From NCBI GenBank assembly GCA_944324305.1, contig CALUVV010000004.1:1-64000 (forward strand): a stretch of 64,000 nucleotides of DNA. The letters run 5' to 3'. This document shows positions 44,455 to 52,619 of the stretch, piece by piece. The DNA comes from Candidatus Gastranaerophilales bacterium (GTDB lineage Bacteria > Cyanobacteriota > Vampirovibrionia > Gastranaerophilales > Gastranaerophilaceae). The translations under genes and the position numbers were made by a program. The notes beneath the pieces were generated by a model. The model was not told where the DNA came from and made no database searches. It saw only the letters and a program-made list of their open reading frames with translations. Each line of letters starts with the position of its first letter. Positions within the stretch are counted from its first letter, which is position 1.

Positions 44455-45249
44455 TTATACAAACCAGTTGCAGGCATCACCTTTGCACAAAATGTTATCC
44501 AAACTCGACATTACATCTTCTTTAGTCATTTCATACGTAACAGGTGTTATTGAAATTTTATTATTTTTTACAGCGGCAATATCAGTATTCGAATCTTCCG
44601 CTTCTGTAATAAGCTCTCCTGCCATCCAGTAATAAACTTTACCTCTCGGGTCAACTCTTTTTTCGTAGTTATCGGTAAACATTTTTCTTCCGAGTTCTGT
44701 AATCGCAACGCCTGCGATATCTTCTTCATCAAGCGCTGGAACATTAATATTTAAAATACTTTTTTTAGGGAAATTAAATTCTTTCAGTTTTGGAAGCAGC
44801 AAATTAACGAATTTTGCCGCATATTGAAAATGTTCATATTCGTAATTCATACTGGCAAGAGACATTGCAATACTCGGAACACCAAGCATTGCCCCTTCCA
44901 TAGCACAGCTTACGGTTCCTGAATAGAGAATATCTGCCCCGAGGTTCGGACCGTGATTAATCCCTGAAATTACTATGTCAGGCTGTTCATTCGGAGATAA
45001 AATTGCATTAATCCCAATTTTTACACAATCACCCGGCGTGCCTGTCGTAACCCATGCTCTTTTTACTCCATGATAAGCTTCAACTTCTTCAACACGCAAA
45101 GGCGTATGCAGAGTTAAAGAATGTCCTGCCGCGCTTCTTTCTCTGTCAGGTGCAATAACATAAACATCATGCTGTTGTGCAAGAGTTTCTGTAAGGCATC
45201 TGATACCGTTAGCCGCAATGCCGTCATCATTTGATACTAATATTTTCAT
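44455..45249 (-). CDS. surE: 5'/3'-nucleotidase SurE
   Basis: A metal-dependent phosphatase of nucleoside monophosphates, linked to stationary-phase survival. The 264 residues begin MKILVSNDDGIAANGIRCL, the metal-binding motif, followed by APDRERSAAGHSLTL, VKIGIN and DIVISGINHGPNLGADILYS. Length is normal. GGAGA precedes the start. It stands alone, with a convergent gene on one side and the pilin region on the other. Confidence 0.92.
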   Translation of the reverse strand: MKILVSNDDGIAANGIRCLTETLAQQHDVYVIAPDRERSAAGHSLTLHTPLRVEEVEAYHGVKRAWVTTGTPGDCVKIGINAILSPNEQPDIVISGINHGPNLGADILYSGTVSCAMEGAMLGVPSIAMSLASMNYEYEHFQYAAKFVNLLLPKLKEFNFPKKSILNINVPALDEEDIAGVAITELGRKMFTDNYEKRVDPRGKVYYWMAGELITEAEDSNTDIAAVKNNKISITPVTYEMTKEDVMSSLDNILCKGDACNWFV

Positions 45250-45389
45250 ATCTCTCCTTTAAATCCTTTATAAAACTTATATTAATATAATACAATAACC
45301 ATTTTTAAACGGGAATATTAATTTTTGTAACAAAATATACTAACGATATTAAAAATATAGCAATTATATATACAAAAATTTTTTTATAT

Positions 45390-45519
45390 ACATGACACGA
45401 GGAAAAGCATAAAACGAGGAATCAAAAAACGTTTTATTGCACACTACACTTCACACTATTACGAGGAATTATTCAAAGAATTCCAACGTCGTTTTCGAAA
45501 GAGAACGGCGTTTTTTTTA
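45390..45519 (+). ncRNA. Possible small RNA ending in a strong terminator
   Basis: The 240 bases between surE and the pilin promoter hold no gene, yet end in a strong plus-strand terminator, implying a short transcript. ACGAGGA occurs three times (45397, 45414 and 45461), always followed by A or AA, which could be exposed Shine-Dalgarno-like loops. The 5' end is a guess; the upstream 45300-45390 is very AT-rich and could hold the promoter. Confidence 0.3.
45486..45519 (+). terminator. Terminator with GAAA loop
   Basis: ACGTCGTTTTC (45486-45496), loop GAAA, GAGAACGGCGT (45501-45511) form an 11-pair stem, followed by eight T residues. No known plus-strand gene ends here. The pilin promoter begins five bases later. 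Confidence 0.85.
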
Positions 45520-45523
45520 TAAC

Positions 45524-45552
45524 TTGAAAATTTATATAAAATATTTTATAAT
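45524..45552 (+). promoter_or_regulatory. Promoter of pseudopilin gene 1
   Basis: TTGAAA (45524-45529), exactly 17 bases, TATAAT (45547-45552). This near-consensus promoter drives the frame beginning at ATG 45585, which has AAGGAG seven bases upstream. It supports that start even though the frame is broken after the poly-G run. Confidence 0.8.
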
Positions 45553-45584
45553 ATAATTATAAATATTTAAAGAAGGAGCTGTTT

Positions 45585-46348
45585 ATGAATATTTTATTAA
45601 AATTTAGAATTCGGGGGGGGGGCAGCTAGAAGCTCCTACTGACAAGTCTAATGGTAAGTACAAGACTTTTTTCATTACCCGTCAAAAAAACTTTGCTTTC
45701 ACACTGGCTGAAGTTTTAATTACTTTAGGGATTATAGGAATTGCTGCTGCACTTACAATGCCGTCAATGATTAGTAATTACAAAGAAAAAGAGACGATTG
45801 TTAAGTTAAAAAAGACTTATTCTGTATTATCACAAGCATATATTACTGCTTTTAACAAATACGGTTCACCTGACGAATGGACATGGAGCCCGCAGGAGTA
45901 TCCTGTCCCGCAAACTCTGGCCGGATATTTGAGAGAAAATTTAAAAGTTATTAAAGTGTGTGATGATGGCTCCTGTTTTCCTGATGTAATGTACAAACGG
46001 TTAAATGGTACAAATCATGCAAATTACAGTAAAGAAGGTTCAAATTTTGCTTCATTTGTTTTGAATGACGGAACTTTATTTTTGTTTTGGAGCAATGGCA
46101 GTTGTCTGGCATCACATAAAACTTGCGGCTTTATATATACGGATATAAACGGTAAATATCCTCCAAATCAATGGGGCAGGGATATGTTCGGTTTTATACT
46201 TACACCATCTAACATTATTCCGTTTGGCATTGAAGGTTATGAATATCCCTTTTCAACGTCATGCAACAAAAACCGTGATTCTTATTTAAACGGTATTGGC
46301 TGTACGGCTTGGGTTATACAGAATGAAAATATGGATTATCTGCACTGA
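45585..46348 (+). CDS. Pseudopilin 1, out of frame through a 10-G tract (phase-variable?)
   Basis: With 10 G (45613-45622) translation from ATG 45585 stops at TAG after 14 residues. With 11 or 8 G the same start continues in frame through LEAPTDKSNGKYK to the prepilin motif KNFAFTLAEVLITLGIIG and onward, giving 254 residues with 11 G. The mature part starts at Phe after an Ala-Phe cleavage site (Gly is more usual) and has a hydrophobic helix, then a globular domain ending GIGCTAWVIQNENMDYLH, the pattern of type II secretion or pilus-like proteins in Gastranaerophilales. Coordinates span the start codon to the pilin stop; an internal start at 45758 would lack the export signal. Confidence 0.7.
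45613..45622 (+). repeat. Poly-G tract in the pilin 1 leader
   Basis: Ten consecutive G in a strongly AT-rich region, ten codons after the start. Slipped-strand changes here would switch the pilin in or out of frame. Confidence 0.9.
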
Positions 46349-46389
46349 GATAATTTAACTTGGAACGGTAAAACTAAATGCAAATAAGC

Positions 46390-46530
46390 TTATTTTGTAA
46401 CTACTGCAAATACTTCAGCCAGTTTGCCTGATTTATTGTTCTTAAATTTGATTTCCTTTTTTGTTTCTTCAGGGGTAAACTCGGATTTCTGATAATTAAT
46501 TAAATATTTCATGAATTCAGGACTAAACAT
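46390..46530 (-). CDS. Small protein of 46 residues
   Basis: A short gene with ATG at 46530 preceded by AAGGAGTAAG, an excellent ribosome binding site, and ending in TAA at 46390. The product is charged and helical (FSPEFMKYLINYQKSEF, TPEETKKEIKFKNNKSG). No signal peptide or membrane helix is seen. It lies between pilin 1 and sdaAB, on the opposite strand. Function unknown; the strong translation signal is the main support. Confidence 0.55.
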   Translation of the reverse strand: MFSPEFMKYLINYQKSEFTPEETKKEIKFKNNKSGKLAEVFAVVTK

Positions 46531-46622
46531 CTTACTCCTTTGCTACACTAAAAATTTCCCTACACACTTGTATATATATAAAACCACAAAATTATTTTTT
46601 ATTGTCATAAATTTACAAATTA

Positions 46623-46650
46623 TTTACAATAGTTAATGAGATGCTATAAT
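46623..46650 (+). promoter_or_regulatory. Promoter of the serine dehydratase operon
   Basis: TTTACA (46623-46628), 16 bases, TATAAT (46645-46650) with the extended -10 bases TG-C directly before it. The start codon of sdaAB follows after a short leader containing AAGGA. Confidence 0.65.
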
Positions 46651-46673
46651 TCGTATATATAAGGATTTTAAAT

Positions 46674-47342
46674 ATGCGTCAATCATCAATTATAGACATA
46701 ATTTCCCCGATAATGGCAGGCCCCTCAAGCTCACATACGGCAGGTGCCGTAAGATTAGGACTGCTTGCACGCAATGTATATAATGCTAAACCTGATAAAA
46801 TTACTTTTAAATTGTATAATTCTTATGCCCTGACAGGTAAAGGCCATGGGACGGATAAAGGGCTTCTTGCAGGTATTTTGGGCTTTTCAGTCGATGATGT
46901 AAGAATTAAACATGTTTTTGAAACTGAAAAAGCAAAGAACCTTAATTATGAATTTGAATTTTTAGAGGATTTTAACAGACATCCGAATGCTGTGGATTTT
47001 ATATTTGAAGGCGGATTAAATATGACGGTTTCGGGGGATTCTATCGGCGCGGGTGAAATTGTTCTGACAAAAATCAATAATTTTTCGGTTAATCTAGACG
47101 GGAAATATAATACTTTACTTGTTGTTTACGAAGATGTTCCGGGCGTAATTTCAGCGGTTACCCGTATTATTCAGGAAGATAGCGTAAATATTGCATCTCT
47201 GCATTGTGACAGAAGCGGGAAAGGCAAAGATGCATCAATGTGTATTTGTCTTGACGGTGAACTTTCGCAGCACTGCCTGAATGCCGTAAGTGAACTTAAA
47301 AATATGTACATTGTCAGATATATAAAAAAGTTAGAAAGTTAA
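46674..47342 (+). CDS. sdaAB: L-serine dehydratase, beta subunit
   Basis: Small subunit of the iron-sulfur L-serine dehydratase that deaminates serine to pyruvate and ammonia. The 222 residues begin with the substrate-loop motif SIIDIISPIMAGPSSSHTAG and end in an ACT-like domain (YNTLLVVYEDVPGVISAVTR, SVNIASLHCDRS). The alpha subunit gene starts three bases after its stop. The split two-gene form is typical of Firmicutes and some other anaerobes. Confidence 0.93.
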   Translation: MRQSSIIDIISPIMAGPSSSHTAGAVRLGLLARNVYNAKPDKITFKLYNSYALTGKGHGTDKGLLAGILGFSVDDVRIKHVFETEKAKNLNYEFEFLEDFNRHPNAVDFIFEGGLNMTVSGDSIGAGEIVLTKINNFSVNLDGKYNTLLVVYEDVPGVISAVTRIIQEDSVNIASLHCDRSGKGKDASMCICLDGELSQHCLNAVSELKNMYIVRYIKKLES

Positions 47343-47345
47343 AAT

Positions 47346-48224
47346 ATGGAAAATGCAATAACTACGTTCAGACAATTATATTTCGCTTGTAAAGCTTCGA
47401 ATAAAAAAATTTATGAAGCAGCTCTTGATTACGAGGTTTCGAAAGGGGAATATTCGGAAGATGATGTAAGAGTTCAGGCTAAAAAAAGTTTGGATACGAT
47501 GAAAGAAGCCATAAAAATTGGGCTTCAATCCTCGGAGCCTTCTCCCAGCGGAATGAGCGGTGATGACTGTAACAAGCTTCAGCTAAGATTTAAAAATTCT
47601 CCTTCAGTTCTCGGATCCACTGCAGAGAAAATTATGACTTATGCGCTTGCAACCAGTGAACAAAATTTAAGAATGGGAACTATTGCTGCCTGTCCCACTG
47701 CAGGTTCGTGCGGAATTGTTCCCGCGGTTCTTATTGCTTATGCAGAGGATAATAATATCGAAGAATGCGGGCAGATAAATGCTTTAATAACAGCAGGTGA
47801 AGTCGGCAGACTTGTTTCAAATAAAATGGCTCTGGCAGGAGCAGTAGGCGGCTGTCAGGCGGAATGCGGCGTTGCTGCGGCAATGGCATCGGCGGCGTTA
47901 ACCCAGATGCGCGGCGGCAGCGTTAAGCAAATAATAAATGCGGTAGCACTTGCTTTGAAAAATATTCTCGGGCTGACCTGTGATCCCGTATGCGGTCTGG
48001 TGGAAATTCCATGCGTAAAACGTAACCCGTTTCTTGCAATTCATGCTGTAACAGCATCTGAACTTGCTATGGCTGATATAATTTCAAAAATTCCTATTGA
48101 CGAAGTCATTGATGCAATGGAACAGACTGGAAAACTTATGTCCCCGCTTTTAAAAGAAAGTTCTCAGGGCGGTTTGGCTAAAACTAAAACAGCAATAGCC
48201 TTAGAAAAGAATATTTTGAAGTAA
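47346..48224 (+). CDS. sdaAA: L-serine dehydratase, alpha subunit
   Basis: Catalytic subunit carrying the [4Fe-4S] cluster. The 292 residues include AACPTAGSCGIVPAVLIAYA, GGCQAECGVAAAMASAAL and LGLTCDPVCGLVEIPCVKRN, which hold the conserved cluster-binding cysteines and substrate loops. It follows sdaAB with a three-base gap. Like other oxygen-sensitive cluster enzymes it fits an anaerobic, amino-acid-fermenting lifestyle. Confidence 0.93.
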   Translation: MENAITTFRQLYFACKASNKKIYEAALDYEVSKGEYSEDDVRVQAKKSLDTMKEAIKIGLQSSEPSPSGMSGDDCNKLQLRFKNSPSVLGSTAEKIMTYALATSEQNLRMGTIAACPTAGSCGIVPAVLIAYAEDNNIEECGQINALITAGEVGRLVSNKMALAGAVGGCQAECGVAAAMASAALTQMRGGSVKQIINAVALALKNILGLTCDPVCGLVEIPCVKRNPFLAIHAVTASELAMADIISKIPIDEVIDAMEQTGKLMSPLLKESSQGGLAKTKTAIALEKNILK

Positions 48225-48330
48225 ATATTAACTTATGTAACAAATTTGTTTTATAAAAGCAATTTTGTGGAAATTATATCCTTAGTATATATATAAGAGA
48301 TATGAGTATAATTACTAAGGAGATATAATT

Positions 48331-48540
48331 ATGACAATCGGACGTGTTGACGCAATCGGAGCAGATGATAAAGCAAGTAAACCTACATTTGCAACTCAGG
48401 TAAAAAAACGTAACCCCTGGGAACAAATCGGTTCATTTATGACAGGTATAGGCTCTTTAAATTTACCTGATAATTTTAACAGTGCGTTTACCGTGGGCAA
48501 ACAGGGCGGTATTCAGGAAGCAGGTGCTTTTAAAGCCTGA
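48331..48540 (+). CDS. Small conserved-looking protein of 69 residues
   Basis: A 69-residue protein without membrane segments, Gly/Phe/Asn-rich (NPWEQIGSFMTGIGSLNLPD). The ATG has AAGGAG with good spacing, and the upstream stretch is AT-rich with likely promoter elements around 48275-48300. I do not recognise it. A hairpin follows immediately and directly precedes coaX. Confidence 0.6.
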   Translation: MTIGRVDAIGADDKASKPTFATQVKKRNPWEQIGSFMTGIGSLNLPDNFNSAFTVGKQGGIQEAGAFKA

Positions 48541-48564
48541 GTTTTGCAAAAAGTTTTTCTTTGT

Positions 48565-48599
48565 AATAAACTAATCTTCGAAAGAGGATTAGTTTATTT
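48565..48599 (+). promoter_or_regulatory. Hairpin holding the coaX ribosome binding site
   Basis: AATAAACTAATCTTC, loop GAAA, GAGGATTAGTTTATT: a 15-pair stem ending one base before the coaX ATG at 48600. The only SD-like sequence (AGAGG) lies in the 3' arm. There is little T tail, so it may be both a weak terminator of the small upstream gene and a translational switch for coaX. Confidence 0.6.
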
Positions 48600-49388
48600 A
48601 TGTTATTAACAGCCGATATAGGAAATACAAGTATTACATTAGGGCTTTTTGAAGAAGATGCCCTTGTCGAAGAATACAGATTAGCTTCGGATAAAGATTT
48701 GTCTCTCGAAGAATATGAAGTTCTTATAAAGACCTTATTTAAAGATTATAAAGTAGACGGCTGTATTATTTCTTCCGTTGTCGAAGAACTTACAAACAAG
48801 TTTAAAACGGCCGCTGATAATGTGTTTAAAATTAATTCCGTTGTTCTGTCAACAAAGATAAACACCGGTGTGAAAATTTGTCTTGATAACCCTGAAGAAG
48901 CGGGAGCTGACAGAATTGCCAATGCTGCGGGAGCTTATGTTTTGTACAGCCATCCCGTGATTGTAGTTGATTTCGGAACGGCAACAACTTTTGATATTGT
49001 TAACGGAAACGGTGAATTTATCGGCGGAATTATCGCACCGGGATTGAATTTACAGCTTAAAGCTCTGAATAAATTTACATCAAAATTACCCAGAATAGAA
49101 GTTGCGCTTTCTAATTCCGCAATTGGCCATAATACAGCAGATGCAATCCTTTCAGGTGTTTTAAGAGGTTCAGCTTCAATGATAGACGGCCTTATTGAAC
49201 AGTGTGAAAAGGAATTGGGAGAAAAAGCGATTGTAGTTGCGACAGGCGGATATTCGGGACTTATCGCAAACTATTTGAAACGTCCGTTTGACTTTATAAA
49301 TCCGACTTTAACTCTTGAAGGTTTAAGGCATTTGTATCAAATAAACAGGTTAGATGTCGTAAGTGAATTGGAGAAAGTTTCCCATTAA
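48600..49388 (+). CDS. coaX: Type III pantothenate kinase
   Basis: First step of coenzyme A synthesis: ATP-dependent phosphorylation of pantothenate. The 262 residues have the type III phosphate-binding start LLTADIGNTSITLGLF, then EEAGADRIANAAGAYVLY, VVDFGTATTFDIVNG and GGIIAPGLNLQ, and ATGGYSG near the C-terminus. The last 39 bases overlap, on opposite strands, the end of the rex gene. Its ribosome binding site seems to lie in a hairpin. Confidence 0.92.
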   Translation: MLLTADIGNTSITLGLFEEDALVEEYRLASDKDLSLEEYEVLIKTLFKDYKVDGCIISSVVEELTNKFKTAADNVFKINSVVLSTKINTGVKICLDNPEEAGADRIANAAGAYVLYSHPVIVVDFGTATTFDIVNGNGEFIGGIIAPGLNLQLKALNKFTSKLPRIEVALSNSAIGHNTADAILSGVLRGSASMIDGLIEQCEKELGEKAIVVATGGYSGLIANYLKRPFDFINPTLTLEGLRHLYQINRLDVVSELEKVSH

Positions 49389-49964
49389 ATTTTCATTCCA
49401 TACCTGAACGTCATCAGGAACTGAAAGAACTACGGGAGTAAAATTCCAAATATATTTTATATTGGCTTTTACCAGAAAATCTGCTGTTGTCTGAGCAAAC
49501 TGTCTTGGCACAGTTAAAATTGCAATATCAGCTTCTTCTTTTTTGGCAATTTCCGATAATTGGGCAATATTTTGTATTTTCATTCCGTTAACAATTTTAC
49601 CGATTTTTTGCGGATCATTGTCAAACAAAGAAAGAATTGTCAATCCGTAATCCGTAAAATTTCCGTAATTTGCAATCGCAGAACCTAAATTTCCCGCTCC
49701 TATTATAAAAGCTTTTTTTGTCTTTTTAAACCCGAGAGTTTTTTCAATTGAAATTTTTAATTCTTTTACGATATAACCAACTCTGCTTTTTCCGGAATTT
49801 TTAAGCAGATTAATATCTTTCCTAACCTGAGAATCGTCAATATGCAGCAGTTGTGCTATCTGCTTACTGGATATAAATTCAATATCATTGTTAATATAAT
49901 CGGATAAAATACAATGATAGAGGGTAAGTCTGTTTATAACTTTATCGGATATTTTGTTATTCAT
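49350..49964 (-). CDS. rex: Redox-sensing transcriptional repressor Rex
   Basis: Senses the NADH/NAD ratio and represses fermentation genes when NADH is low. The 204 residues have an N-terminal winged helix (ISSKQIAQLLHIDDSQVRKD), GYIVKEL, the NAD-binding FIIGAGNLGSAIANYG motif, SLFDNDPQKIG and the C-terminal domain-swapped helix (NENLMGNFLQFTYDI). I start at ATG 49964; the frame continues 36 bases upstream. A TATAAT lies close before the start, so the leader may be very short. It is convergent with coaX and overlaps its end. Confidence 0.92.
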   Translation of the reverse strand: MNNKISDKVINRLTLYHCILSDYINNDIEFISSKQIAQLLHIDDSQVRKDINLLKNSGKSRVGYIVKELKISIEKTLGFKKTKKAFIIGAGNLGSAIANYGNFTDYGLTILSLFDNDPQKIGKIVNGMKIQNIAQLSEIAKKEEADIAILTVPRQFAQTTADFLVKANIKYIWNFTPVVLSVPDDVQVWNENLMGNFLQFTYDI

Positions 49965-50147
49965 AATAAAATTATAACACGATAAAAGTGCGTAGCACAA
50001 AAAAAATGACGGGGTTGTGATTTTTCTCCGTCAAGCTTATGAATTATATATGTATTGTTAGTTCCAGCTGCTCTCAACGTGATTTTTTCTCTATATTATA
50101 TATATGCCCTCGAACTAATTCTTTTTAACTATATGTAAAGAATTATT

Positions 50148-50172
50148 ACTAATTCTTTAGAATTAGTTTTTA
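50148..50172 (+). terminator. Terminator-like hairpin
   Basis: ACTAATTC, loop TTTA, GAATTAGT, then T residues. The stretch 49965-50191 around it has no gene I can support; the ACTAATTC arm also occurs once at 50115. Confidence 0.5.
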
Positions 50173-50191
50173 AAAATCGCATTCAAAAGAA

Positions 50192-50506
50192 TTAATTATT
50201 TGTGCGTTTTTCTTCTTCCTGCACGAACTTTGCAAGCTGCTCCAGATGCTTATCTTCTATTGCGTCAATTAACTCTTGTACTGATTTGATTTTGCCAAGA
50301 GCAAAACTTGTTTCGGCAATAAGTACACAGTCGTTGCAAAGTCTGTAACCTTCATACTCAATAGAGCCTGCAAGGCATTTATTTTCACCGCAGCAGTCGC
50401 AGTCAAAATATTCATCTGCAATATCAGGATTATCCTCAATATCATCCAGTCTCATTTGCTCAACGACCTGTGACATTTCTTCTATAATTTCTTTTTCGGT
50501 TTTCAT
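50192..50506 (-). CDS. Small zinc-ribbon protein next to pdxJ
   Basis: A 104-residue, acidic protein with a likely zinc knuckle: CDCCGENKC in the middle and LCNDC 26 residues later. Helices flank it on both sides. No DNA-binding motif is clear. It overlaps the pdxJ stop by four bases, so the two are translated together. Function unknown. Confidence 0.6.
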   Translation of the reverse strand: MKTEKEIIEEMSQVVEQMRLDDIEDNPDIADEYFDCDCCGENKCLAGSIEYEGYRLCNDCVLIAETSFALGKIKSVQELIDAIEDKHLEQLAKFVQEEEKRTNN

Positions 50507-51213
50507 TTTATTAAATCCCTCATCTTACTTACTGCTTCCGGCAAACCTGTAAATACGGCGCGTGAGATAATACTGTGGCCTATGTTAAGCTCATGCAGCC
50601 CTTCTATTTCATGCATCCTGTGTACGTTTTCATAATTAAGCCCGTGGCCTGCATTAACTTTTAATCCTAAACTTTGTGCAAGTTCTGCTGCTTTTTTAAG
50701 TTTTTGGAATTCCTGTTCTTCTTCCTCATATCCGAAGCATTCAGAGTAAGTTCCGGTATGCATTTCAATAAACTGTGCCCCTGTTTTTGCGGATGCTTTT
50801 ACCTGTTCTTCATCAGGATCAATAAATAAACTTACAATAATTCCCGCATCAAGAAGCGGTTTTATAAATTCGGTTACTTTATCAAGCTGTCCTGCAACAT
50901 CAAGACCGCCTTCCGTTGTTACTTCCTGTCTTTTCTCGGGGACAAGGCAGATTGAATAAGGCTTAATATCAATAGCAATCTGCTGAATATCTTCAGCCAT
51001 TGCCATTTCAAGATTAAGTCTTGTTTTAAGAGTATTTATAAGCGCATAAACATCTTCGTCTTTTATATGCCTTCTGTCCTCTCTCAAGTGTGTCGTAATT
51101 GATGATGCACCGTTTTCTTCAGCAATTTCTGCGGCCTTTTCAACACCTGGTTCAACTCCGCCTCTTGCATTTCTTAATGTTGCTACGTGGTCTATATTTA
51201 CGCCTAATAACAT
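50503..51213 (-). CDS. pdxJ: Pyridoxine 5'-phosphate synthase
   Basis: Last ring-forming step of the DXP-dependent vitamin B6 route: joins 3-amino-2-oxopropyl phosphate and deoxyxylulose phosphate. The 236 residues begin LLGVNIDHVATLRNARGG, then THLREDRRHI, NLEMAMAEDI, CLVPEKRQEVTTEGGLDV and HAGHGLNY near the C-terminus, all typical. It starts four bases after the murT-like gene stop. Complete and normal in length. Confidence 0.93.
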   Translation of the reverse strand: MLLGVNIDHVATLRNARGGVEPGVEKAAEIAEENGASSITTHLREDRRHIKDEDVYALINTLKTRLNLEMAMAEDIQQIAIDIKPYSICLVPEKRQEVTTEGGLDVAGQLDKVTEFIKPLLDAGIIVSLFIDPDEEQVKASAKTGAQFIEMHTGTYSECFGYEEEEQEFQKLKKAAELAQSLGLKVNAGHGLNYENVHRMHEIEGLHELNIGHSIISRAVFTGLPEAVSKMRDLIK

Positions 51214-51217
51214 GTTT

Positions 51218-52537
51218 TTACCCCTTTTCTATTTTTAATAAAGCCGTATATGAAGGTAAAATCGTTGTTTTACCTGCCATTGTCGCTTTATCGATTGCTT
51301 TTTTCAAATTTGGTTCTACTATAATTTTTTCTTGCGGTATTCCGGCGTATTTAAGCCTTGTTGCCATATCATTTGCGCGTGTGCCGGAAGTTATCACAAG
51401 TTTTTCCGCATTTTTCAGCTGCTCGAAATCACTGTCCCAGAGCCAGGAAATGTCACGGCCGTCAGCATAGTTATCGTTAATTGCAATTACAATATTTGAA
51501 TTTAAATCGACTGTTTTTAAAACTTCGCTTGCTCCTGTAGGATTTTTAATAAGCTGGATTATTGCGGGATTACCGTTTATAATCCTTTTTTCCGTGCGCC
51601 CGAAAATTGCGTGGTATGTATCAAGAGCTTTTTGAATTTCTTCCTGATTTAATCCAGTTTCAAATCCGAATGCGATTGCGGCAAGAGCATTATAAGCATT
51701 ATAAAGTCCTGCAAGATTAACTTTAAATTCAAAAGAAAGTTCCCTGCTTTGTACGGTAATTACTGAATAATCATTATAAACTTTTACATCCGCCGGATAA
51801 TCGCATTTATGCCGTTTATAGCCGCACTTCGGGCAGTAATAGTGCCCCTGCTGTGCAAAAAACTGCTTTGAATATTTAAGTTCCTGACCGCAAATGCAGT
51901 TAAAGACTTCCGAGGGAGCATTTGATTTATGCTCGTAGCTGCAATCGTATTCAACATTTTCAAATCCGTAGTAAACCGCATATTTTGTTCTGTCAAATGT
52001 CGCAACAATCGGGTCATCCGCATTTAAAATAAGTTTTAAATCAGGATTTTTATCAATTGCATTTTTTATAAAACCCGCGGTAGTATTTAATTCTCCGTAT
52101 CTGTCCAGCTGGTCGCGGAAAAGGTTTGTAACAACAAGATAATCCGATTTCATGTAATCATAAAGTTTGGTCAAATAAGCTTCATCAGATTCGATTACGG
52201 CATAATCAAAACGCTTAAAAGGCTCTACGGATAACGCAAAAACATTTGCAACACCTGTAAGCATATTTGCCCCTTTCAGGTTATGTACGACATTCTGGTT
52301 TGCTGTTTCCAGAATATGTGCAATAAGCCCTGACGTTGTAGATTTTCCGTTTGTACCGGTAATTGTTACCATACGTTTTCTGATATATTTAGAACAGTGT
52401 TTAAGAAAATCAGGACAGATTTTCAAAACAACCATTCCGACAAATGACGTGCCTGAGGACCTGTTCAAAAGCTTAATCCCCAGATAAGCGCATCTTGCAA
52501 TTATTAAAGACAGGTAAAATTTTAATTTCCTAATCAT
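51218..52537 (-). CDS. murT: MurT-type Mur ligase (DUF1727)
   Basis: In Gram-positive bacteria MurT with the amidotransferase GatD amidates the D-Glu of lipid II to isoglutamine. The 439 residues have the ATP-binding TITGTNGKSTTSGLIAHIL at 58-76, FDYAVIESDEAYL, a zinc site (CICGQ, then YCPKCGY) and the C-terminal DUF1727 part (DNYADGRDISWLWD). GatD normally lies beside murT, but here the neighbour is pdxJ, so the amidotransferase must be elsewhere or missing. The start has a weak ribosome binding site. Confidence 0.85.
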   Translation of the reverse strand: MIRKLKFYLSLIIARCAYLGIKLLNRSSGTSFVGMVVLKICPDFLKHCSKYIRKRMVTITGTNGKSTTSGLIAHILETANQNVVHNLKGANMLTGVANVFALSVEPFKRFDYAVIESDEAYLTKLYDYMKSDYLVVTNLFRDQLDRYGELNTTAGFIKNAIDKNPDLKLILNADDPIVATFDRTKYAVYYGFENVEYDCSYEHKSNAPSEVFNCICGQELKYSKQFFAQQGHYYCPKCGYKRHKCDYPADVKVYNDYSVITVQSRELSFEFKVNLAGLYNAYNALAAIAFGFETGLNQEEIQKALDTYHAIFGRTEKRIINGNPAIIQLIKNPTGASEVLKTVDLNSNIVIAINDNYADGRDISWLWDSDFEQLKNAEKLVITSGTRANDMATRLKYAGIPQEKIIVEPNLKKAIDKATMAGKTTILPSYTALLKIEKG

Positions 52538-52619
52538 AAATAGTCCTTTAGACGTATTCTCTTTCCCTCGATATTATCTTATACTTCTTTAATATAATAC
52601 AAAAGTAAGAATAATAAAA

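Noticed and set aside
45758-46348. Pilin 1 as a shorter cytoplasmic protein starting at ATG 45758
   Set aside because: This start falls inside the hydrophobic helix and lacks a ribosome binding site, while the upstream ATG has a full set of signals.
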